Assembly (NCBI GenBank): GCA_030734395.1
Contig: JAUZTG010000048.1
Span: 372,001-436,000 of the forward strand
Direction of reading: 5' to 3'
DNA length: 64,000 nt
DNA from: Sarocladium kiliense
Taxonomy: Eukaryota > Ascomycota > Sordariomycetes > Hypocreales > Sarocladiaceae
Shown: positions 56,132 to 64,000 of the stretch, piece by piece
Layout: each line of letters begins with the position of its first letter
Position numbering within the stretch: position 1 is the first letter of the stretch
Translations under genes and position numbers: made by a program
Notes under the pieces: generated by a model
Databases searched by the model: none
Seen by the model: the letters and a program-made list of their open reading frames with translations, nothing else
Told to the model about the DNA's origin: nothing

Positions 56132-56864
56132 GTGCTCTGTTGCTGCGTGACGCTTTTCACTCTTAGCCTGCGATACCAAGACACTGATGAGGAGTGGTCC
56201 AGGACACATGTCGATGTGACAAAGAATCCGCTTATAGATTGTTCAGACATCTCTATTGGTGGCAATGGTGCCTTCTTCAAACACAACGGGACTCTCGCTG
56301 CTGGCCTCGTCTGGAGTCCCTCAGGCGTCGGAGGCGGATGTGTCAAGACAGAGCCGTCTGCTCAGCAAACGGTGAATCTTGGACCAATGAGGCCCGCCAT
56401 GAATGTCATGTCCCCTCCTGTGCCAGACACAAACACGTGTAACCCTCGCTGCCTGCGTCGAGACCTAAATTCCTACGCTGCAACGAAGTGGCACACATGG
56501 GAGAACTTACTGGACCTCACCGTCGGCGAAGCGTCCCATAGCATCCAGCTCGTTCCAGATTGAGTTTCAGGGCCGCGCTCCAGATGGATTCCTCGGCCTA
56601 CACTCAGGTGGCCATCATGTTATCGGAGGCGACAATTCCGACAATGCCTCGTCAGCTGTTGATCCGCTGTTCTGGTCCCACCACGCCATAGTCGACTTGG
56701 TGTACTTCCTGTGGCAGGCATTACACCCGGATCAAGCGAACGACGTTCAAGGCTGGCGGCTGCCTACGGGTGACTCGAATGGAGATACTCTGAAGACGGA
56801 TAAGCTGAACGTGGGCGCGACAGGTGATAGCGAACGGCCGGTCGGGGATCTCCTGATACCTTAG
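56132..56864 (+). pseudogene. Truncated, frameshifted tyrosinase relic
   Basis: The frame opened at 56132 reads as the second half of a tyrosinase: IGGNGAFFKHNG, GVGGGCVKT, TVNLGPMRP, CNPRCLRRDLN and HTWENLLDL, then a stop (TGA at 56561). The shifted frame directly after it (from about 56555) continues with FLGLHSGGHHVIGGD and VDPLFWSHHAIVDLVYFLW, which is the CuB copper site, and runs to TAG at 56862. A one-base frameshift therefore lies near 56550-56565. No intron of plausible size would repair it. The CuA site and the YWDW motif expected before the first block are missing, and no signal peptide is present. It differs clearly from the intact tyrosinase at 1.7-3.3 kb (CuB region FWSHH against FWVHH, differing spacer), so it is a separate old copy. 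A sequencing error could explain the shift, but not the missing CuA half. Confidence 0.75.
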
Positions 56865-57213
56865 GAGGTACTCCAGCCTGCTACGTATATTGGTACTGAG
56901 AAGTAGTAGTCTGAGTTCTCTAGTTCTCATTACAGACAGCTTGCTACATGCTTTTTGGTATCTTCAACACACATGCCCCGAAGCTTCTGCATCTGCATTG
57001 TCCAATCTGAAATTTTAAGCACATTTAGTGCTCCAAATCCTGGTTCAGGTTCACAAATAACCCTCCAGTCCTACGTTTCCACGTTTCACAAACACGATCC
57101 AGTGATACCGATGCCAGGCTATGATCACAGCCTATGTCGAGAATAGCGCCGGCAGGTTCCTTTTTGTCGTAGAGATATAATGCTCGTCTCGATCACTCGC
57201 GTCCAGTGCTTTC
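56865..57213. other. Intergenic, no gene seen
   Basis: About 350 bases between the tyrosinase relic and the CCCH gene stop. Nothing recognisable. Confidence 0.5.
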
Positions 57214-58707
57214 TTAAGAGGTCACAGCCGCACCATCGAGTTGAGATTCAGTGTCGTCGTCGCCGTCCAAGCTAGGGGATGAGTCCCCCCCATTATGGAA
57301 TGAGGATGAAGATTTGATTCCGGGCAGGAAGTCGACCGCCACAAAGCTCTGCGTATGCGCCATTGTTGGCAGCCTGCAGAACTCCTTCCCACCCCGCTTG
57401 ATACACCCAGGAAGTTGGCACGTATGGCCTTTGATACAGTCGACGATGCGGCAGGCACCTCGACGGGAACATAATATGGAACGGCTGAGGGCTTCAGCGC
57501 CACCCTTCATGCCGGGTCCAAGAGGCGTGTGGTCGTAGTCGCAGCCGGGCCCGTTTCGGCAAGAGCCAAGAACGTGGTACTCGTTGCAGATTCTTCGGCT
57601 GCGCGCTTTCAATTGCTTGCTAGCCTCAATGCTGCCAGGAGGTAGCAGCGGATCGAGGCGGTAACCCTCGGCGTTTACTACAACGCAATTATCGGGTATG
57701 TCGCTTTTTGGAGGGAGATCCTCAATAGAGCCCATCTTCGACCGTGCTCTGTCCCGCCAGTTCGATGATGTCTTATCGGTGCTCCCAGGGTGAGAGAACT
57801 GGCAGCTATCCCCATGTTTGCAAATCCCCTTGAGGAAGAAGGTGCAGACAGTAGAGGTTGTCTTGTGCGGCGGGTTGTACGCAGAGGGCAATGGCTCGTG
57901 TGATAGTGAGATTGTTGGCGATGAAGCTGCGATCTTGCTGTAAGCCGGAGCAATGCCAGAACTCGAGTCTAATGGTGTGGTTCGGAAGACACCCTGGAAG
58001 CGCTCGATGCATAGGTTGAACTTCCTGAACTCGTCGTGGAATTTGACTCCAGTTGTCTCCACCAAGGTGAAGCGTGACTTGTCTGACATATGTGGTGTCA
58101 GCTCGGAGATGTAACCGACATCATGGCAGGCGGCGAAGTATATCTGTCGGCAAGAAGGTATATCGGCGTAAAATCGTAGAGTCGACCGCAATTTGAAGTC
58201 CGCATTCTCCTTCATGTCGCCAGCATCGACAAAGTCGTAAAGTCCATAGGACCTATTGAAGCTCGCAATGAAGGGTGCAAGGGATCGAGAGTCGTGGCCG
58301 CCTAGGCCGGCTTTACTCAGAGCTTTGGAGAGACCGGCGACGTTGGCGTATATCCGAACCATAATATCGCAGTGCTCAAGCCCTTTCCCGCGCAGGCTGA
58401 ACTTGACAGATTCGTCAAGCAGCTGAGCTGCCCTCCGACCTCCTTCCGCACCAGCTTTGATCAAGCTCTCGTGAAAGACGTAGCCATCACCATCGACGAG
58501 CACCAGAACAAAGGGCTTGCGGTCCTGCCGCTTGGCAATCTGTTTGTAGCGTTCTCTGGCATTTCGTTCTTCCTCGTAGTCGCTCTTCAGACGCTGGAAA
58601 TCCTCAAGTAGGGTGCTGTAGGAGTCGAGGATCCTCGTCAGGGCGCCATCGTTGCGGTATGCTGCCAATTCCTTGGAGGCCTGTTCGATGTCATGATCAT
58701 CGAACAT
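57214..58707 (-). CDS. CCCH zinc-finger protein with DUF7923-like N-terminal domain, 497 aa
   Basis: Single coding exon. The first ATG is 58707; the frame extends to a GTG at 58737. An intron with GTAAGG donor near 58795 and TTCGCAG acceptor just before the coding part probably lies in the 5' leader. Residues about 25-60 are a short coiled coil (LLEDFQRLKSDYEEERNARE). Next comes a domain starting FVLVLVDGDGYVFHE, with FAACHDVGYISEL near its end, found in fungal CCCH proteins and reminiscent of a NYN/PIN nuclease fold by its VDGDG and late Asp. Two CCCH fingers follow: CTFFLKGICKHGDSCQFSH (x7, x5, x3) and CNEYHVLGSCRNGPGCDYDH (x8, x5, x3), then a third Cys-rich block. RNA binding is likely; nuclease activity is inference. 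The C-terminus is acidic and Ser-rich. Confidence 0.87.
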   Translation of the reverse strand: MFDDHDIEQASKELAAYRNDGALTRILDSYSTLLEDFQRLKSDYEEERNARERYKQIAKRQDRKPFVLVLVDGDGYVFHESLIKAGAEGGRRAAQLLDESVKFSLRGKGLEHCDIMVRIYANVAGLSKALSKAGLGGHDSRSLAPFIASFNRSYGLYDFVDAGDMKENADFKLRSTLRFYADIPSCRQIYFAACHDVGYISELTPHMSDKSRFTLVETTGVKFHDEFRKFNLCIERFQGVFRTTPLDSSSGIAPAYSKIAASSPTISLSHEPLPSAYNPPHKTTSTVCTFFLKGICKHGDSCQFSHPGSTDKTSSNWRDRARSKMGSIEDLPPKSDIPDNCVVVNAEGYRLDPLLPPGSIEASKQLKARSRRICNEYHVLGSCRNGPGCDYDHTPLGPGMKGGAEALSRSILCSRRGACRIVDCIKGHTCQLPGCIKRGGKEFCRLPTMAHTQSFVAVDFLPGIKSSSSFHNGGDSSPSLDGDDDTESQLDGAAVTS

Positions 58708-60088
58708 CGTGGCATCGGCAGCCTCTGCGAATGACACGTCAGGAAGAGTTCAGACGAGATGGAATGCAATCATCTAGAGAATAGAGGAGCCTTACCGTGC
58801 GGGCAAACAGCTTGGCTTCGTTGGCCACCAATCTAGATCAAAGCCCCTTTGGTGATGTTTGTAGGTGATGGTGCTTCACTGTCAGCGTTTGGGGGGAATT
58901 TGGCTAGGGCACCCACGCTCATGCTCTACCCCGGGATTTTCCCGGGTGGGTTAGGGTTCACACATGTCGTACTGCAGCATGGGAGAGTCCAGAGCTTTGC
59001 AGTCTGCTACGGGGCATTTCTGGAGAAACAGGTTTGGTTTGGATTTGTTTACGTTTGCTGTCTTAGTTTGTGCAAACGACCGCCATGGCTTGATGCGAGT
59101 GTCTTAACGCTCACGCGTCCCCGCGTTGGTATAAGCCACCTGGAATGGACCACAAGGTCTACTAAAGGACGGCGGAATTCGGGAAGCCCCATTTGGTCCC
59201 GTATTAATGTGCCCAAGAAACTCTAGCTCATAAACCTTGTTTCTGCCTCTAATGTACCGAGCGTCATAAATTTGAAACATGAGAGAGCTTCTTGAAGTTT
59301 TCTGGGATATGTGTGCAGTTGCGCTGGCGTGGCTAGACTATCCAGCCCATCGGCACTCACGGGCGCCAATGGGGATTCTGGAAAATCCGTGGGCTTCCCA
59401 TTCAACAGGTATAGGTATGCCGGAGGGTATACCCACGACATTAGTACGGGTTGTAGAAGTTAGTGTCAAGACCGTTTATCACCATATCAGTATTTATTAT
59501 TGGCGGTTTCATAATAAAGATTCTTTGACTGGTATAAGTCATTAGTTATAGTATGTACAGCCCATGCTAAGCAACTGGGTACACCCGTGGGTATACCGGT
59601 TAGGGTCACCAAGATGAACCCAAGCCCATCAGGTGCAACCAGTGGGTTGCCCACCTGCGGGTGCCCATGGGTATTTTATACCTTAGGCCAGACGTCTGAA
59701 AGTTCCAACATAAACTTTTCTCAGATCTTTGGTGCTAATCCTACACTATGAGGAGTTTCTGACCGACCATTGATCTCTGCAAAATGTAAGGAAACGTAAT
59801 GGGAAAGGGTGTCTACACCAGAGCTCTCATAGCTTCCCCCATGACTTATGATTATATGACATGACGCCTGCTTTCCTTCATGAGGAAATACTGATGACCC
59901 GACTGACCAGCACTAGTGGGAGTCTCGAGTGAAGAAATTGGCTTTCAATTGCAACTGTGATTCCTGGGGCCCTTGCTTCAAGCACGTGGCAGGCCACAAC
60001 CTCAGTCCCATTCCCCTATGCAGCTTGTGTCTCCTTATTCCTTGCCTGACAGGGTTTCCAATCCTTCCTGTGTGTATCATGACGGCAC
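58708..60088. other. Intergenic with inverted-repeat relic
   Basis: Contains the leader of the CCCH gene and the inverted-repeat element listed separately. Open frames have no domain. Confidence 0.5.
59390..59690. repeat. Inverted-repeat element, possible MITE/hAT relic
   Basis: GGTATACCCACG at 59426-59437 has its exact reverse complement CGTGGGTATACC at 59586-59597. The 148 bases between them are AT-rich compared with the surroundings. Outside the right arm, more GGGTRCCC-like units follow (GGGTTGCCCACC, GCGGGTGCCCATGGGTA at about 59644-59675). Strings of GGGTACCC-like units are common near the ends of fungal hAT elements, so a short non-autonomous relic is possible. Clear terminal repeats and target-site duplications were not found. 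Confidence 0.35.
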
Positions 60089-60514
60089 TTAGGTACCGCA
60101 GCGGCCAGCAGCACCATTCTTGCACTTGGTAGCATACCCATAATCACAGCAATCAGCTGAGCCCTTGCACTGGTAAACATGATCAACGCTGCCACCACTG
60201 CCAAGCTTATCAACAACGAAGTAAGGACTGCCGCTCTTGGTCTTGCAGTTGGCGCAGTACACGCCGTTGTAACCAGACGCACACTTGCAGCCGTTGTACT
60301 TGCAAGCACGCTTCTGAACGCCAAACTCCTCGGGCGTTCCACCGATCATGTCACGCTCACCGAAGACCTCGGCGAGAGCATCACGGGCCTCGTTGGCCGC
60401 ACGAGCGTCGACAGCTTCGCGGACTTCGAGCGCCTCGGTAAAGGCAACGTCCTCAGGCTCAGGGAGAGCGGCGGCGAGGAAGGGGGCGAAAAGAAGGACG
60501 GCGGTGAAACGCAT
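60089..60514 (-). CDS. Small secreted Cys-rich protein with Kex2-type site, 141 aa
   Basis: Single exon. Start MRFTAV at 60514 begins an 18-residue signal peptide; the upstream in-frame Met codon lacks a signal. A pro-region of about 50 acidic/Ala-rich residues follows (EDVAFTEALEVREAVDARAA...), ending in GVQKR, a Lys-Arg site for Kex2-like cleavage. The mature part of about 70 residues carries ten Cys: spacing includes CKYNGCKC, YCANC, a single Cys in VYQC, DCCDYG and two near the end, enough for five disulfides. It is rich in Gly, Lys and Tyr. Signal peptide, pro-peptide with KR and a compact Cys-rich mature part are the pattern of secreted effectors, antimicrobial peptides and similar proteins. 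No family match is recognised, so activity and target are unknown. A TATA box stands upstream. Confidence 0.8.
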   Translation of the reverse strand: MRFTAVLLFAPFLAAALPEPEDVAFTEALEVREAVDARAANEARDALAEVFGERDMIGGTPEEFGVQKRACKYNGCKCASGYNGVYCANCKTKSGSPYFVVDKLGSGGSVDHVYQCKGSADCCDYGYATKCKNGAAGRCGT

Positions 60515-62108
60515 GTTTACGAAGTTGTCTGCGAATCTGCTATAAATCCTGTTGCTCTCAAGTTTTCTTCTCCATTTCGGTGCCACTTACTTTGAACTTG
60601 AGATTCTGAGCTGGTTGTCTGATATATTTGAGTTATTGATTCGAGTACCTGTTGACGAATATCCTCTGAGCTCGAGAATTCAGAGTCCTTTTATACTATG
60701 TCCCCGGAGCTTTGTCGTTGGTAACTTGTTGAGATTGCACATTGCCATCTCCTCTCCTGCCCGGCGACTAATAGTTTGACCGCTTCGGACTCACGATATG
60801 CCCGTCTTGCCCTGGAGTTGCATTCAAGCACTGTCTATCTTTGGCATCAGACATTGCTCACCATCTCACGAGTGGCCTAGAACCAATTAATATCTGGTGA
60901 AGCCGCATTCATTTTGGTTTCGGCGCATGGCTGACGGGTCTCCGGTTGCAACCAAAACTGAACCCTGTGGTGTCGAGCCATCACCATGTCTCACGATCGA
61001 GGCCTCTGAACCAGTCAGTTTCATCAATCTTCAAGATGGCCCAGTGTTTGTATTCCTGAATCAATATCATGGAAACAAATCCCACCCCGCCACTGCGTTA
61101 CACGGCAGCCCTGCTTACGTCTCAGCTGAAGGCCGATCAACGGCTCGGCGGGTAACATCATAATACCTGCAATATAACCATAGAATATTGCCATCCGGTC
61201 TCGACCTCTCATTATCATCATAAGACGGACCAATACATCGACCATTCCCAGCATGCCGACACATAGTTCCGGGGCGACAGGTCTCCGGGTCCTCGCCCCC
61301 GGCATTTCCCGGACCGTCGCCAGATCTGCTCGGAATAAGCCTCATTTACAGCTAGGTTTTGTGATCGCACAGCTGTTCAAAAAGGGAGCAAGTCGGATAA
61401 TATTCCAAGCCGTGTACCTGACTATAGGTGCCGAAGTTCCGAAGGGGCGTTCCAGGCCTTGGGCTGTATGCAGGGTCTATATCCAGCTAAAGAGGGGCAG
61501 TGGCCGTGGATACAAATGCAGCGCTCAATTATCGCAGTGGCTTACACGGATACTCCAGTTCAATACTCAATTAGAGGACAGGAATGTCTTGCAAAAAGAC
61601 CCAAAGGCTAAGCAAAGGCATGTCATACAAAGACAAAATTAAAACGCAGGTTAACAGACCATTCTTGGGTCGCCATTGGGAACATTACACCACCTCCGAG
61701 GATCAATGTGATATCCGTTAGTCCTTGACCGAGGTCCTCATTATGCAAGGGCCTTTATCCAGGACGAAACACAGTCATGCTATGCTATCAGAAGCAGACA
61801 GAGTCAACCTTTGGCTTCCCTCTGCGGCTCACAAACAGCTAACAAAGATACCTTCTCACGCGACCTTGATGACGCTGCACGCGAGAAACTCGGATTGTCC
61901 AACCGTTACTGACGGAACACCGAAGCACCTCAAAGCCGGGAGCTTCGTCCTACTTCCTGTCCGACCTTCCGATGCTTGCTTGTACAGAGTTCGCGTTGAA
62001 TGCCCAAGTAGACTCAAGACGTAACGTGAATAAGGTTCCAACGCGCATTCTGATCCTCTTTTTCGCCCCAATGTTGCATTGCATCGAACCAACTTATTCC
62101 TCCTGTCA
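60515..62108. other. Intergenic, no gene seen
   Basis: Apart from the promoter of the secreted protein gene, only unsupported short frames occur (for example 61253-61642 and 61725-62024). Confidence 0.45.
60687..60696 (-). promoter_or_regulatory. Candidate TATA box of the secreted Cys-rich gene
   Basis: GTATAAAAGG on the minus strand, about 175 bases before the start codon at 60514. A strong match to the fungal TATA consensus, typical of highly inducible genes. Confidence 0.5.
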
Positions 62109-63761
62109 TCATGACCCGACAGGCAAACACAGCTTCGATAGCCGCACTTCCGAGTGGTGGATGGTGTGCACCGCCTTCTTCATTTCTCTTCCGGTGCCCG
62201 GGTTCTCGCCTGTCCCCAGGTTTCTAATCTTGGCTGGGTGTGCTCCCCCTGCAATCACGATTCGAAGTCTCGCCCCTTTGCTAAACCTATGTCCACAGTC
62301 TTGCAAGTCCAAAGTGATAGGCCCATCACCGCGTCTCGGATCCAGTCTTTTGTAAGTGTCACTGATACGACGCGACTTGCCGTTTGGCTTCACCTCACTC
62401 AGTCGCACGAACAGATCAACGTGCGGGTTGTCACTTGAGTGATGTAGCTCCAGAAGTGGCTGTCCAAGCACCTCCAGGTCAGATTCTAGTGGCGAAGAGG
62501 TGAAGGTAGCCACATCAGGTCGATCGGCGAGTGCTGAGTCTTCATAGCTTGCAGGCGAGATTCCATCGAATGGTCGTGGCTGTCCTATTGCAGGTGTTGG
62601 CTCCTTGGGGTCGAATGTGAATGTCGACGTGTGGTCATCACTAGATGGCTGCTCACTTGACAGAGATTTTGATGGGCCAAGGTAAAGTTCGTGAGTTGAT
62701 TTCGGGGCTGGAGGCCAGTTGGAGAAGCTCCGCCATTCATTCGCGCCAGTGATATACGCGCGTACTGATGCTGCATTCGAGCTCCTCGGGGGTCGGTTGC
62801 CAAGGTGCTCTTCAAGGAACTGGAATTGTTCCACGATGGAAGATCTTCCCGAGCCAATGTGCGACCAAGGCCCGATGATCATGTTTGCAGGCCTGCCTTT
62901 GCCGGTCAGAACGCTGTGTTGACGAGCGACTGTCCGCACCAGAATATCGTCCCAGCCCGTGGTCTGGAGAATAGGTATAGTTGCTTGATTGAGAGCCTCG
63001 CTGTAATCCATCTGTTTGTAAAAGGCGGCTGCCATATCGATGTCCGTGTTACAACGGATGAGCCACTCCGGAAGATCGGGTTTGAAGTGCTCTTCCATCG
63101 CTTCCACCAACGGCACTCCATCATATACTTTCTTCAGAGTCTGCTTTTGGGCTGTCACAAAACCAGGTCCCGGGTTCAGTCCCCGCCGTGCGGCTACCAT
63201 GAGATCTGCCCATGCTATGATGTGAGCATCCATTGCCCCAGAGCCAACCCAGAGAAACTCGCGAAGGTCTGTCATAGCTGTGCTAACCACAGCCGCTTTC
63301 ATGTCATCAGGCTGATTGCATATGATGGCCCATTGCGTATAGCCTACGTATGAGGTGCCAATCATGCCGAATGAGCCCGTGTACCAAGGCTGCTCCCTCA
63401 TCCACTCAACTGTTGCTTGGCCATCTGGTCCTTCATATATCCCTGGCACGAGCTCGCATCCATCCGAGGGATCTGTGCCCCGACAAGCAGCATGTAAGAC
63501 ATGGTAGCCTCTTGCAGCAAAGAGTCGGGGTACGAGCCCGGCCATCAATGACGCAAGGCCGTAGGAGGTACGTATCAGGATCGTGCCATGAGGCTTCTTC
63601 AAAGTCGATCGATATATATCGGCTGCGAGGTTAACGTCGTCTCCTGCGGGGATGCGCACTCTCTCAATAGTGAAGCTGGATGATTCCCATGGTAGACCGC
63701 TCCACCATCCGATGGCACGGTCCAGGAAAAAGCTCTGCCATCCGCGCTTGACTGGTGCCAT
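62109..63761 (-). CDS. CocE/NonD family hydrolase (X-Pro dipeptidyl-peptidase-like), 550 aa
   Basis: Alpha/beta-hydrolase plus C-terminal jelly-roll domain, as in cocaine esterase CocE and glutaryl-7-ACA acylase-like enzymes. Single exon. The fold starts with RVRIPAGDDVNLAADIYRS and GTILIRTSYG. The nucleophile Ser lies in GMIGTSYVGYTQW, Asp in TTGWDDILVR and His in IIGPWSHIGSG, so the triad is complete. CRGTDPSDGCELVPGIYEG and DGQATVEWMREQPW are further CocE-type marks. The C-terminal domain shows SDLEVLGQPLLELHHSSD, VDLFVRLSEV and RLRIVIAGGAHP. No signal peptide. Possible activities include ester, amide or dipeptide hydrolysis; substrate not assignable. Full-length for the family. Confidence 0.92.
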   Translation of the reverse strand: MAPVKRGWQSFFLDRAIGWWSGLPWESSSFTIERVRIPAGDDVNLAADIYRSTLKKPHGTILIRTSYGLASLMAGLVPRLFAARGYHVLHAACRGTDPSDGCELVPGIYEGPDGQATVEWMREQPWYTGSFGMIGTSYVGYTQWAIICNQPDDMKAAVVSTAMTDLREFLWVGSGAMDAHIIAWADLMVAARRGLNPGPGFVTAQKQTLKKVYDGVPLVEAMEEHFKPDLPEWLIRCNTDIDMAAAFYKQMDYSEALNQATIPILQTTGWDDILVRTVARQHSVLTGKGRPANMIIGPWSHIGSGRSSIVEQFQFLEEHLGNRPPRSSNAASVRAYITGANEWRSFSNWPPAPKSTHELYLGPSKSLSSEQPSSDDHTSTFTFDPKEPTPAIGQPRPFDGISPASYEDSALADRPDVATFTSSPLESDLEVLGQPLLELHHSSDNPHVDLFVRLSEVKPNGKSRRISDTYKRLDPRRGDGPITLDLQDCGHRFSKGARLRIVIAGGAHPAKIRNLGTGENPGTGREMKKAVHTIHHSEVRLSKLCLPVGS

Positions 63762-64000
63762 TTTGTGATTACCCTGAGTTCGCGATAAAGGTGAGGAGAG
63801 ATCGCGACGCGCGTCAGCGACACGTCGGGGGGAAGAGTCGCTTATATGAGGCGGTCTGGGTTCGGCGGTTACTTGATCGGCATAGGCGACTCAAAGTGTC
63901 TCCGAATCTTATGCCGGCATTGTAACAGGAACACCGCTAAACCCGACTCTAGGGCGCTCTCTTACCGTGTGTCAGACTATGGCACTGTCAACCAATTGCA
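63762..64000. other. Promoter region of the CocE/NonD gene, window end
   Basis: Short stretch upstream of the start codon, with no other feature seen. Confidence 0.5.

Overview
The window looks like nuclear DNA of a filamentous ascomycete (Pezizomycotina). Genes are cut by short introns of about 45-75 nt with GTAAGT-type donors and CTNA branch points. Typical families of that group are present: a Pth11-like rhodopsin-domain protein, Zn2Cys6 regulators, a HET-domain protein, a CE16 esterase, a GRDP-like protein and a small secreted Cys-rich protein. The class (Dothideomycetes, Eurotiomycetes or other) cannot be settled by eye. About 26 protein genes or gene fragments are supported. Exon models were built by hand from splice consensus and reading-frame continuity, and for multi-exon genes the spliced lengths are divisible by three. 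No tRNA, rRNA or CRISPR was seen.

Layout. 0-6.5 kb: 5' part of the proteasome adaptor ECM29, a secreted tyrosinase and a rhodopsin-like membrane protein. 6.5-13.6 kb: a gene-poor stretch ending in the pyrimidine-rich leader of a three-RRM mRNA-binding protein (Csx1/Ngr1 family, to 15.2 kb). 16-18.6 kb: a 73-bp tandem duplication, a small membrane protein, a small probably mitochondrial protein and a short Zn2Cys6 protein. 19.3-29 kb: a catabolic cluster with catechol 1,2-dioxygenase, 2,3-dihydroxybenzoate-type decarboxylase, a SnoaL-like protein, a full Zn2Cys6 regulator and a divergent MFS transporter. 29.3-33 kb: the two vitamin B6 synthase subunits (PdxS and PdxT), divergently arranged. 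33-49.9 kb: ankyrin protein, CE16 esterase, a 940-aa unassigned protein with a ZZ-like finger, a possible papain-like His/Cys pair and a Gly/Cys tail, a four-TM protein, an unusual multi-TM/F-box-like/Cys-rich protein, an SDR, a class 3 lipase and a GRDP-like protein. 51.9-64 kb: a salicylate-hydroxylase-like flavoprotein, a HET protein, a broken tyrosinase copy, a CCCH zinc-finger protein, an inverted-repeat relic, a secreted Cys-rich protein and a CocE/NonD hydrolase.

How genes fit together. The clearest unit is 19.3-29 kb. The decarboxylase would give catechol from 2,3-dihydroxybenzoate (or a related hydroxybenzoate), the dioxygenase would open it to cis,cis-muconate, the MFS protein could import the aromatic acid, and the Zn2Cys6 protein is the obvious candidate regulator. 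The flavin monooxygenase at 51.9 kb could feed salicylate into the same catechol pool but is over 20 kb away. No muconate-processing enzyme is present in the window.
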